A stretch of 64,000 nt of DNA from Arthrobacter alpinus. GTDB taxonomy: Bacteria > Actinomycetota > Actinomycetes > Actinomycetales > Micrococcaceae. This document shows positions 1-8,088 of this stretch, one piece after another (position 1 is the stretch's first letter; each line of letters opens with the position of its first letter). Location: contig NZ_CP012677.1 in NCBI RefSeq assembly GCF_001294625.1, forward strand, positions 310,001-374,000, read 5' to 3'. The translations under genes and the position numbers were made by a program. Under the pieces are notes generated by a model, which saw only the letters and a program-made list of their open reading frames with translations, had not been told where the DNA came from and did no database searches.

Positions 1-144
1 GCTTGGGTGTCTGGCTACTTCCGGGTGCAGACGCAGGGTCTCAGCCATGACCCGTGCGAGTGTGGCCCGTCTTGCCTCAACATGCGTGAGCGGGGCATCA
101 GCGTTCAGGTCACGCAGTTCCTCAGAAATTGTGGCCTGCGACTG
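1..144 (-). other. possible edge fragment of a minus-strand gene
   Basis: An open minus-strand frame of 48 codons runs from just after a TAG (plus 145-147) off the left edge. Its translation is Glu/Arg/Ala-rich and looks coding-like (QSQATISEELRDLNADAPL at the start), but no convincing start codon precedes it and I recognise no family. It may be the remnant of a gene continuing to the left. Confidence 0.2.
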
Positions 145-285
145 CTACGACTCCTGTGCCGAGTAGCTCCAGATCGAAGTAGAGCATGCTGTGATCGCAA
201 AGGAAGCCATCGATGCCAGTTCCACAGCGACAGCAACTCCGAACATGCGTGACGCGCTTCTCCGGCCCATCTGCGATGAGACGAC

Positions 286-450
286 CTAGGCGCCGCTGAC
301 AAACTCAGCCTGCCCTCCGCCGTACAACACGTCAATGTTGTACACATTGCCGCGGGCGGGCAGAACCACCGAGCAGGTAAAGCCGTCGTACGTACTTCCC
401 GAGTACGCTGAAAAGCACAGATAACCGACAGGAGTGCGGGAAGGCCCAAC
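286..450 (-). pseudogene. C-terminal remnant of an unidentified, possibly secreted protein
   Basis: The minus frame ending at the TAG at plus 286-288 encodes GYLCFSAYSGSTYDGFTCSV followed by a natural-looking beta-type tail ending VLYGGGQAEFVSGA. Composition (Gly, Tyr, Val, paired Cys) looks like the end of a small extracytoplasmic domain. Upstream the frame runs into the oppositely oriented AlkD-like pseudogene, with no start codon or signal peptide, so only a 3' fragment remains. Family unknown. Confidence 0.3.
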
Positions 451-455
451 CAACT

Positions 456-1127
456 TTGAGCAGCACGACGGCGGCGCAGGTGTTGGCCGAGCTGGCTACC
501 CTGGAAGACCCGAGGGCCCGCGCCATCAATGAGCGGCACGGCGACGACCACGGGGTGAACCTGGGCAAACTGCGCGCCATTGCGAAGCGGCTGAAGATGC
601 AGCAGGAGATTGCCCGGGAACTGTGGGCCAGCGGCGACACCGCGGTACGGTTGGTGGCACTGCTGATCCGCCGCCCCAAGGACTTCGGCCGCGATGAGCT
701 GGACGCCATGTTGCGTCAGGCCCGTCCCCAAAATACACGACTGGTTGGTTAACTACGTGCTGAAGAAGAGCCCGCATGCCCAGGAGCTGCGGGTGGCCTG
801 GTTCACGGATCCGGACCCCGTGGTGGCCAGTGCCGCGTGGGCGCTGACAAGTGAACAGGTGGTTACGAATCCCGAAGGCCTAGACTTGCCGGGGCTGCTG
901 GAGATCATCGAGGTACAGATGAAGGACGCCCCGGACCGCCTGCAATGGGCCATGAACAACTGCCCGGCCCCGATCGGGATCGAGCACCTCGAGCTCAGGA
1001 CCAGGCTCTGAGCATCGGGGAACGCCTGGAAGTCCTCAGGGACTACCCGACGCCGCCGAACTGCACCTCGCCGTTCGCACCCATCTGGATCACCGAGATG
1101 GTCCGGCGGAAGGGCGGGGCAAGCTAA
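456..1127 (+). pseudogene. DNA alkylation repair (AlkD-like) pseudogene, two frameshifts
   Basis: Three consecutive frame segments together read as one AlkD-family HEAT-repeat DNA glycosylase of about 223 codons, the family's usual size. Segment 1 (TTG at 456 to about 725) has GVNLGKLRAIAKRL. Segment 2 (about 725-995) has KIHDWLVNYVLKKSPHAQEL and RVAWFTDPDPVVASAAWAL. Segment 3 (about 995-1127) has SIGERLEVLRDYPTPPNCTS and FAPIWITEMVRRK. The first and last segments share a frame, so the two shifts compensate. The family removes alkylated bases without base flipping. As sequenced, the product would end after 98 residues. The TTG start is chosen because no ATG lies nearby. Sequencing error at the two sites is the main alternative to true loss. 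Confidence 0.75.
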
Positions 1128-1139
1128 GCGAACCGCCAG

Positions 1140-1322
1140 GTGGAGTTCTTGGCAGCCCCCTACACGCTGGTTGTCATGGCCGGAATCGCTTTCTCACAAC
1201 TTGCCCTGGTCGCCGTCTGGGTGTTCAGTCCATGGACCAGCGTGATGCTCGCCGTGGGCAGGGTCACGGTCTCCGGCACGGCATTCGTGCGCCTCATGCT
1301 GGTCCTGATGTACTGCGCCTAA
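1140..1322 (+). CDS. possible small hydrophobic protein
   Basis: A 60-codon frame starting with GTG 13 bases after the AlkD-like pseudogene encodes a strongly hydrophobic peptide, with two stretches that could be membrane segments (about residues 8-28 and 34-58). No family is recognised and the ribosome binding site is weak. It could be a small membrane protein, a remnant of a larger one, or chance. Confidence 0.22.
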   Translation: MEFLAAPYTLVVMAGIAFSQLALVAVWVFSPWTSVMLAVGRVTVSGTAFVRLMLVLMYCA

Positions 1323-1328
1323 CCTTGC

Positions 1329-2066
1329 CTAGAGCAGTCCGAGCTGCGCAAAAGCCGCAGCCATGCCCGCCCGGCTCGGCGGTGGCGCCGTGCGGTCGAT
1401 CCCCAGAAACGCGATAGCAACGGCCACGCCGTCGGCCTTGCTGATGCCGCGCTGGAACAGTTCCCCGGAGTGCATACCCTCGGTTGCCATCGAATTGGCG
1501 ACGACGTCGATGTCCGGCCCGATCTCGCAGGCCAGGGCGGCGAGGGGAATCGGGGACTCGAAGACGGATGCCTTGGCGAAGCGCGGAAGCAACTTCCCCA
1601 GGGTGCGCAGCGGTCCCAGAATGCTTGAGGAGCCGCTCTGGTGTCTATCCGGTGACTCCTTGAAGTGTGCCTCGACGATGACACGCAGGCGATCCTGCGC
1701 GGCCGGGGGCGCATGGAGTTATTCCTGCGCCTCAAGGATGTACACGGCATGGTGGACGTTAAGGGCCGGCACGGTCCTGGCCGCCAGGTCTGCGGGGAAG
1801 CGGCGGTCAAGGAGGACTTCACCGGCCACCTCTACCTAGGCGCCAGCACTGGCGATTAGGCCGTCAAAGCCCGCCTCGAGGATGTGCTCGGGGAGCATCG
1901 ACACTGGCCGGCCGGTGCACAAGAAGACTTTGTGGCCGGCAGCACGTGCCGACCGGACAGCCCGTACATGGGCATCCGGGACAACCCCGTAGTCGGCGTA
2001 GGTCCCATCAACATCGAGGAAGACGGCATGGATGGTCTTTGCGGTGGTGCGTGGCTGGGCGGTCAT
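1329..2066 (-). pseudogene. Cof-type HAD hydrolase pseudogene, two in-frame stops
   Basis: The minus frame from ATG at 2066 begins MTAQPRTTAKTIHAVFLDVD, with HAD motif I (DVDGT) and a motif-II-type CTGRP. It is interrupted by TAG at 1836-1838 and by TAA near 1717-1719, yet the same frame stays coding-like throughout. The cap region is followed by ELFQRGISKADGVAVAIAFL, typical of the C-terminal part of this family. The expected motif IV (GD..ND) after that helix is missing, so the 3' end is also altered. The family dephosphorylates sugar phosphates and related compounds. Two point nonsense mutations in an otherwise open frame favour genuine pseudogenisation over indel sequencing error. Confidence 0.8.
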
Positions 2067-2350
2067 GATCAGGGAGTCTACCCGGGCAAAGTCTCCAGCC
2101 GGCGGAGTATGCCGCGTGAATCTAGTGGCGCACACAGGCTACGACGTTGGTACGGTCCGCCGGCTCCAGCAGGTCGCGGTTGTGCTTCCACTTGTTGTCG
2201 ATGCGATGCGCGGTGGCAAGTTCCGTCAGCCGCGGCTCAGGAACCAGCAGCCGTCGCGCTTCGAGCCGTGAGGTAAGGCGACTTGGACACTCGCCAAGCC
2301 GCCATAGCTCACGGGTCGCGTGCGTCCTACTCCAGGATTGCGGAAACACA

Positions 2351-2838
2351 GTGAAGAAGACTGGCCTGCTGGGTGCGTTGAGCTGGCAGAGCACCGCCCT
2401 GTACTACCAGATCATCAACGAACACATCAAGGAAGAACTGCGTGGCCGGCGAGATCGAGGACGCCATTGCTGTTCCGTTCCTGCATCTGGCTGACATCAC
2501 CGCGGTTGCCGTGGCAAATGCTGGAATCGGAACCATTGGATTGCTGGGCGCCCAATTCACGATGGAAGAAGACTTCTCCATCGAGCACCTGAAATCCCAG
2601 AGATTGCCAGTAGTGGTCTCCCTCGCCGGACGACGGGGCAACCGTCAACCGAATCATCTTGAGGGAACTGGTGCTGGGTGCATTTAAGGACGAATCCCGC
2701 AGTGGGTACCGACGCATCATCAACGATCAAGGCGCCCAAGGCATCGTCCTTAGCTGTACCGCGATCGAGATGCTCATCGGCGCAGAGGGGCTCGGCGCTA
2801 CCGGTGTTCTCGACCACCCGGCTTCACGCCGAGTCTGA
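2351..2838 (+). pseudogene. aspartate/glutamate racemase pseudogene with internal deletion
   Basis: From GTG at 2351 the sequence reads VKKTGLLGALSWQSTALYYQ IINEHIKEEL, the N-terminus of the Asp/Glu racemase family. It then jumps, in another frame near 2440, to EIEDAIAVPFLHLADITAVA, skipping roughly 70 residues including the first catalytic-cysteine region. A further shift near 2630 leads to TVNRIILRELVLGAFKDESR and GAQGIVLSCTAIEMLIG, which carries the second conserved cysteine (usually CTE; here SCTAIE). Typical members have about 230 residues and this locus could encode about 160. Enzymatic function is lost. Confidence 0.75.
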
Positions 2839-2846
2839 CGGTGCGC

Positions 2847-2901
2847 CGCCGAGGTAGACGCTAAGCCGCGTCTGTCTCGGCGGTTCCCGTCTACCTCGGC
2901 G
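2847..2901. terminator. 14-bp perfect inverted repeat, probable bidirectional terminator
   Basis: CGCCGAGGTAGACG (2847-2860) and its exact reverse complement (2888-2901) flank a 27-base GC-rich loop. The element lies between the converging racemase remnant and AarF-family gene. A short direct repeat, GGCGAGGTCCGCGC, follows twice (near 2898 and 2932). No U-tract is present, so termination is inferred from position and stem strength. Confidence 0.5.
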
Positions 2902-2951
2902 AGGTCCGCGCAGAGCTCAGCCCCGCCGGGTGGCGAGGTCCGCGCGGAACA

Positions 2952-4967
2952 CTAGGCGTCGACGTCTCGCTTGAAGACCAGCATCAGGGCCCGCATGCCC
3001 AGCACGAACCCGCCAAAGAGCAGGGCGAATCCAAACACGCCGTATAGGTGGATCTGCCCGGTCAGCAAGGGGCCTTCGTTGCTGGTGATCAGCATGATGG
3101 AGCCCAGTACGGCCGACCCCGCCAAAACGGCCACGATCAGCTGCTGGAACAATCCGGTGAGGTAGCGCCTGTCCGAAGGATGGGCCAGGACGCGCACGTT
3201 CATGTTGAAGCGCCCGTGTTCGAGGTCCTCGGTGATCTTGTTGAGGCGTCGCGGGAGCCGGTTGAGCAGCGGCAGTAGTTGCATGGCGCGTTGCTCCAGC
3301 TCGTCCTTGACGCTGCCGAGCTTGAATCTGTCGGCCATGAGCCGGCTGCCCTCGGCGCGGGAGGCGGCTACCAGATCCATGGTCGGGTCGATGATTTGCA
3401 AGGTGCCTTCGACGGCGGCCAGGGCCCTGAAGGCGGCGCCGATCTGGGCGGGCACGGCGAACTTGTAGGCGATGACCAGTGACATCAGATCGCCGAACAT
3501 CTTCTGGCTGCCGCCGGGGCCAAACCCGACCCGGTAGCGGGTGAGCAGCTGCCCGAGTTCGCGTTCCAGCGCCCTTTCATCCAGGGTGTCGGGACGGTCC
3601 AGCAGTTCGATGAGCGCGTCGGTGGCCCCGGCACTGTCGTTTTTGTCAATGGAATACAGCATCATGCCCAGTGCGGTTTGCGTGGCCGGGTCCAAGCGGC
3701 CCACGGCACCGAAGTCCAGCAGGCCCAGGGTCCCCTCCGAGGTGATGAAGATGTTTCCTGCGTGCAGGTCGGCGTGGAAGACGCCGTCTGAGACGATCTG
3801 CTCAAGGGTGGCGCCGAGCAAGGTGGTGGCCAGGGCGCTGCGTTCCTCAGCGTTCAGACCGGCCAGCAGGGTGCCGGCTGAGCTAACGGGGCGCCCTGGC
3901 AGCGTGTCCATGACCAGCAGCCGTTCGCTGGAAAATTCCGGGTACGCGTGGGGAACGGAAACGGAAAAGTTGCCCGACACCGCCAGGGAATGCTCAATGC
4001 TGCGCATGTTCTCCAGCTCGATCCGGTAGTCAAGTTCCTCCTCTAGGGACCCGGCAAAGCCCTGCGCCAGGGTGTACACACCCAAGGACTTGCCCCACGG
4101 GGTGGTCTTGTTCAGCCAGTGCGCAAGCCGCAGGATGATGTCCGTGTCCAGGTTGACCTGGTCCAAGGCCCCGGGGCGCTGGACCTTGATCACCACGGAG
4201 GTCCCGTCAAGCAAGGTGGCCTGGTGCACCTGGGCCACGGATGCCGCCGCCAGTGGGATCGGGTTGATGTCACTGAAAACTTCGGCGACCGGGCGGTCCA
4301 GACGTTCCTTGATCGCGGCAGAAATCCGCTCCCACGGTTCCGGACTTGCCTTGGTTTGAAGTGTCTGAAGTTCGCGAATGTACGTTTCGGGAAGCAGGTC
4401 CTGGCGGGTGGAGAGCATCTGGCCCAGCTTGACAAACGTGACCCCGGCCTCGTTGAGCGCGTTGCGCAGGGCGCGGGCCGTTTTGGCCTCCCGCTCGGTG
4501 CTGTCGCCGTTGCCAAAGCCGCGCAGCCGCGAACCAAGCCCGTGGCGCACGGCGATCGCGACAACGTCGGAATACCGTCTGGTGCGACGTCGTCGTGCCT
4601 TCCAGCCCGTGAAAAGGGAGCTGAAACGGGGCAGGGAACCGGTGGGGAACGCCGCCTCGATGAACACGAGGGCGCCCACGCCGAGGGCAAAAATCCAGCC
4701 GACGGCCAGCACCAGGAACAGCACGGCCACGGCTGGCGCCACATTCAGGCCGTTGGTGTTCTGGTCCGTGGCAGCCCGGAATAAGTACTGAACGGTCAGC
4801 CCCATGGTGGCGCTCATGATGAACCCCACCATGATGGAGCGCGGCCAGCCAATGGGCACACCCACCACGCGCCGCACCACGGTGGCCGCAAGCCACGACT
4901 GCAGCAGCAGGAACAACAAGCCCGCAATACTGAGCACGACGATCAGCACAAAGTCCACCACGGCCAC
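2952..4967 (-). CDS. ABC1/AarF/UbiB-family atypical protein kinase, membrane-anchored
   Basis: A 671-residue protein with three hydrophobic segments at the N-terminus (about 1-125), a central ABC1 kinase-like domain and two C-terminal membrane segments (about 615-665). The family's signatures are all present: the KxGQ motif in FVKLGQMLSTRQDLLP, AAASVAQVHQA, the lysine of VVIKVQRPG, the EEELDYRIELEN helix, the catalytic loop HADLHAGNIF and the metal-binding LLDFGAVG. Members bind ATP and affect quinone or lipid metabolism; the substrate here is unknown. The extra N-terminal membrane domain is the actinobacterial arrangement. It stands alone, convergent with the racemase remnant, and appears intact. 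Confidence 0.9.
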   Translation of the reverse strand: MAVVDFVLIVVLSIAGLLFLLLQSWLAATVVRRVVGVPIGWPRSIMVGFIMSATMGLTVQYLFRAATDQNTNGLNVAPAVAVLFLVLAVGWIFALGVGALVFIEAAFPTGSLPRFSSLFTGWKARRRRTRRYSDVVAIAVRHGLGSRLRGFGNGDSTEREAKTARALRNALNEAGVTFVKLGQMLSTRQDLLPETYIRELQTLQTKASPEPWERISAAIKERLDRPVAEVFSDINPIPLAAASVAQVHQATLLDGTSVVIKVQRPGALDQVNLDTDIILRLAHWLNKTTPWGKSLGVYTLAQGFAGSLEEELDYRIELENMRSIEHSLAVSGNFSVSVPHAYPEFSSERLLVMDTLPGRPVSSAGTLLAGLNAEERSALATTLLGATLEQIVSDGVFHADLHAGNIFITSEGTLGLLDFGAVGRLDPATQTALGMMLYSIDKNDSAGATDALIELLDRPDTLDERALERELGQLLTRYRVGFGPGGSQKMFGDLMSLVIAYKFAVPAQIGAAFRALAAVEGTLQIIDPTMDLVAASRAEGSRLMADRFKLGSVKDELEQRAMQLLPLLNRLPRRLNKITEDLEHGRFNMNVRVLAHPSDRRYLTGLFQQLIVAVLAGSAVLGSIMLITSNEGPLLTGQIHLYGVFGFALLFGGFVLGMRALMLVFKRDVDA

Positions 4968-5234
4968 TAGTTGCCGCCCGGGAGGTTGGCGGTGCAGGCA
5001 AGATTCACGAAGGCTCCTATGGGCGGGACGGATATGTCCTTACTTTAGCCTCGGCGGGCATCCGCAGGAAGTCGCTGGGTGTTTCCGGGGAGAGCCCTTC
5101 GCTGGGCACGCAGGTGCCGGCGGAGAGGCACATTCCCTGGATTGGGCAGACTAAGGTCAGGAGCAGCAAGCTCCTGTAGCCCAGGTGGGGGAAAAACCAA
5201 TTTTGAATCCAACGGGCAGGAAAAGGCCGGAATC

Positions 5235-6421
5235 ATGAAACGAGCAAAGTTGCAGGCACAAGGCACTGCGTCCGCAGCGCTCAGCCATGACCGACAGGAG
5301 GCTGGACAGCCCACGAGGCAGCAGGACGACGGCGGTGTCCAGCTCCCGCTGGATCTCCCACCCTCCGAGCCCGTGGCGGTTGGTGGGCCGAGGTTCCCTG
5401 GCACGTGGCTACATCCTCACCCTGGGCGTGCTCGGAGCCCTGGTGACAGGCTTGGCAGTCTACAACCTCCGCGGCATCGTCTTTTCCGTGTTCCTGGCCA
5501 TGTTCGTCGCCGTTGGCCTGGATCCGCTGGTGCGCTGGCTGCAACGGCGCGGGCTGGCCCGAGGCTGGGCGACGGCGGCCGTGATCATGCTGATTGTTGC
5601 ACTCATGGTGGGAGTGCTCTTGATGGTGATCCCCCTGCTGGTGGGACAGGTCCAGAACCTCATCACCGGCATCCCCGCAGAAATTGTGCGTCTTCGAGAC
5701 CACGGCTGGTTTGATGAGGTGAACGCCGCCAGCAACGGCGTGCTCGGAAACATCCTGACCTGGATCTCCGGCGAGGGCACCCGTCCGCAGTTCCTGGCCA
5801 CCGTTGGCACCGGAGCCGTCGGCCTGGGCTTCACCATCGCCAACGCCATCGGCTCGGGGTTCTTCATCGCCAACTTTTCCATCTACTTTGTGGGCACCTA
5901 CGACTCCACCAAGAACGCCGCATTTGGCTTTGATCTCGGCTTCGCGCCGAGAGAACGTGGCCGGCTACACCAACCGGATCCTAGAAAATGTGGGCCGCTA
6001 CCTCAGCGGGATGGTGCTGCTCGCACTGGCCAACGCGACGTTCAGCGTCGTCGTGCTGCTCATTATGGGTGTGCCCGGCCCGTTCGTCATCGGGATCGTG
6101 GCCTTCCTGGTCACCCTGATCCCGATGATCGGCACCGTCCTGACCACCTTTGCCATGTCACTGCTGGCCCCGGTCCATTCCCCGACGGCCGGCCTGGTCG
6201 TCTATATTGCCATGCTGGTGTACATGCAGTTGGAGGCCTACGTGTTCACCCCGAAGGTCATGAGCAAGGCCGTGAAGATCCCGGGCTCGGTGGTGCTGAT
6301 CTCCGCGGTGGCCGGCGGGCCCCTCTTCGGGCTGCCCGGGGCGCTCGTGGCCATCCCCATTTCCGCCGGCGTGATCCTAGTCCTGAGTGAAGTGGTCCTG
6401 CCCGCCAAGAACCGCAGCTGA
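5235..6421 (+). pseudogene. AI-2E family transporter, two frameshifts
   Basis: Reading starts at ATG 5235 (MKRAKLQAQGTASAALSHDR). Near 5390 the coding frame moves by one into GRGSLARGYILTLGVLGALV, the first membrane segment. Near 5930 it moves again into RRENVAGYTNRILENVGRYL and on to the family's conserved C-terminal half (TPKVMSKAVKIPGSVVLISA). The AI-2E family (YdiK/PerM type, formerly DUF20) consists of about 350-400-residue membrane proteins with seven or eight membrane segments. Spliced across the shifts, this gene would give about 395 residues. Both breaks move the frame in the same direction. As sequenced no full-length product is possible; two sequencing errors are an alternative explanation. 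Confidence 0.85.
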
Positions 6422-6496
6422 CCGGGCAGCCGTCCAGCGAACGGATGGCAGCTACCAGCAGGCAGAACCGCAGGCCGAACCGCAGTGCGCAGCCTG

Positions 6497-6529
6497 TTGC
6501 CAAAAAAGAAAATTGTGACTATAGTCTCA
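6497..6529 (+). promoter_or_regulatory. sigma-70-type promoter with overlapping operator dyad
   Basis: TTGCCA (6497-6502) and TATAGT (6520-6525) are separated by exactly 17 bases, so transcription should start near 6532. A dyad, TGTGACTA/TAGTCTCA (6514-6529, one mismatch in eight pairs), covers the -10 element, as expected for a repressor site. No transcription-factor gene is adjacent. This would drive the polyol operon starting at 6636. Confidence 0.6.
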
Positions 6530-6536
6530 CAGGTCA

Positions 6537-6585
6537 GGGTAAGAATATGAGACCTCCTGTTGGAGGTCACGTTCTGCCCTTTTTT
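6537..6585 (+). terminator. leader attenuator hairpin, candidate GlpP target
   Basis: A few bases after the predicted start site the leader can fold GACCTCC (6551-6557), loop TGTT, GGAGGTC (6562-6568). The stem extends outward through AGAA (6542-6545) with TTCT (6572-6575) and GGG (6537-6539) with CCC (6577-6579). Six T residues (6580-6585) follow immediately. This is the form of an intrinsic terminator lying before the first gene. The same operon encodes a GlpP-family antiterminator (12905-13489), whose Bacillus homologue acts on a leader terminator. That it acts here is inferred. Confidence 0.6.
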
Positions 6586-6635
6586 CATGCGGAGGGAGCA
6601 GCATTTCCAGCGGGCACGGTTTCCTGAGCGAAAAG

Positions 6636-8078
6636 GTGACACCGTTGTCAAATATTGTTCTCCGAGGTGTGCACGACGTTGTGTCATACATCGACTCCCG
6701 TCCCAAGATTTCCGGTCGTGCAGGCCTGATCTGGTGGCTGGCCCTTGGTGGCCTGTTCCTGGATGCGTTCTCCAACTCCGCGTTGGCCGCGGGCCTGGGC
6801 CCCATGACCAAGGACCTGCACCTGTCCGCCATTCAGGTCGCCACTCTCACCTCCCTCGCTTCCTGGGTAGCCATTGTTTTCAACCCCATCGGCGGCTGGC
6901 TGGCAGACAAGTACGGGCGCATACCCCCGCTGATCATCGCCAAGGTTCTGGCGCTCGTCGGTGCCGGGTTGGCCGCTTTTGCCCCCAGCTTTGAAATGGT
7001 CATGGCTGGCCGATTTTTTGTGGGCGCCGCCTACGGAATCGACTTCGCCATCGCCATGGCACTGCTGGCCGAATTCACCCCGGCCCGCTTCAAGAGCCGC
7101 CTGAATACCTGGCAGGGTGTCTGGTACACGGCTGTAAGCTCCAACCTCATCCTTGCCGTCCTGTTCTACAACATGGGCGTCGGCGCAGCCATCTGGCGCT
7201 ACGCTGTTGGCTCCGCCGGCGTGGTTGCCTTGATCATGTTCATTTTCCAGCTCACATACCTGGTGGAAAGTCCCACATGGGCCGCCCGCAAGGGGATGCT
7301 GGAACGCGCCGCCACGTACATGACCAAGATCTATAAGGAACCGTTCGTCGCCGCGGACGTTGAGGACCGGGCCCCCATCCTGAACCAGGCAACCAAGGGC
7401 TTCGCCAACGTTGCCCTGATCTTCAGGGGAATCTACCTGCCGCGGACCATCTTGGCCGGCACGGTACAGATGGCCCAGTCCATCCAATACTTTGCCGTGG
7501 GCTGGTACCTGCCCATCATCAGTCTGACGCTCTTTGGGCAGAACTTTGTGGTGGCCACGCTCGGTGCGCTTGTCTTCAACCTGTTCGGCATACTTGGTGG
7601 TTTCATGTCGCCACAGATCGGCAAATTCTTTGGCCTGCGCAAGGCGTCAGCCTTGGGCTTTGGGGCTGTGTTTGTGATGCTGGTGATCCTTGGCCTCTTC
7701 TACGAGACCATGCCGATCTTCCTGGCATTCCTGGTGCCGTCGCTGTTCATCCTCTTCCACTCCGGAGGTCCCGGCGCGAATGGCAAGAGCCTGTCCACAC
7801 TGTCCTTCCGCAGTGAACTCCGGGCCGGTGCCAACGGCATCATTGGGGCTATCGGGAGCACTGGCGCCGCCCTGGGCCTGTTGGTCTTCCCCATCCTGAA
7901 GGAAGACTTGGGCCTAGGACCGACGTTCCTGATCCTCTCCGTCGTCCCGCTGACCGCCTGCATCATCTGCTCGGTGATCAAGTGGGATCCCACCCGGACA
8001 AGCATCAGCCCCGACGAGGAGACCAACGCACCGCAATTCAAGAGTGACGTGGCCCTGGCCACTGCACTAGTCAAGTAG
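6636..8078 (+). CDS. MFS transporter of the polyol operon
   Basis: A 480-residue major facilitator protein with about twelve membrane segments. The loop 2-3 motif GGWLADKYGRIPPL is the MFS signature, and the GRFFVGAAYGIDFAIAM helix resembles sugar and organic-acid symporters. It is the first gene of the operon and lies 10 bases before the FGGY kinase, so it probably imports that kinase's substrate. The start is GTG at 6636 preceded by GAAAAG; the first 28 residues are hydrophilic, so a later start is possible. Expression probably depends on read-through of the leader terminator at 6537-6585. The substrate cannot be read from the sequence. Confidence 0.85.
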   Translation: MTPLSNIVLRGVHDVVSYIDSRPKISGRAGLIWWLALGGLFLDAFSNSALAAGLGPMTKDLHLSAIQVATLTSLASWVAIVFNPIGGWLADKYGRIPPLIIAKVLALVGAGLAAFAPSFEMVMAGRFFVGAAYGIDFAIAMALLAEFTPARFKSRLNTWQGVWYTAVSSNLILAVLFYNMGVGAAIWRYAVGSAGVVALIMFIFQLTYLVESPTWAARKGMLERAATYMTKIYKEPFVAADVEDRAPILNQATKGFANVALIFRGIYLPRTILAGTVQMAQSIQYFAVGWYLPIISLTLFGQNFVVATLGALVFNLFGILGGFMSPQIGKFFGLRKASALGFGAVFVMLVILGLFYETMPIFLAFLVPSLFILFHSGGPGANGKSLSTLSFRSELRAGANGIIGAIGSTGAALGLLVFPILKEDLGLGPTFLILSVVPLTACIICSVIKWDPTRTSISPDEETNAPQFKSDVALATALVK

Positions 8079-8088
8079 GAGCCAGGAG

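Noticed and set aside
7..252. Plus-strand frame of 81 codons at the left edge
   Set aside because: Cys/Arg-rich composition without family resemblance; the opposite strand looks more coding-like.
2122..2394. Minus-strand frame of 90 codons ending TELATAHRIDNKWKHNRDLL EPADRTNVVACVRH
   Set aside because: The C-terminal part reads like protein, but it overlaps the racemase remnant's start on the other strand, has no recognised family and no ribosome binding site. It may be a gene remnant; evidence is too thin for a feature.
6514..6529. TGTGA...TCACA considered as a CRP site
   Set aside because: The gap between TGTGA and TCACA is eight bases instead of six; the symmetrical centre GACTATAGTC fits a different repressor dyad better.
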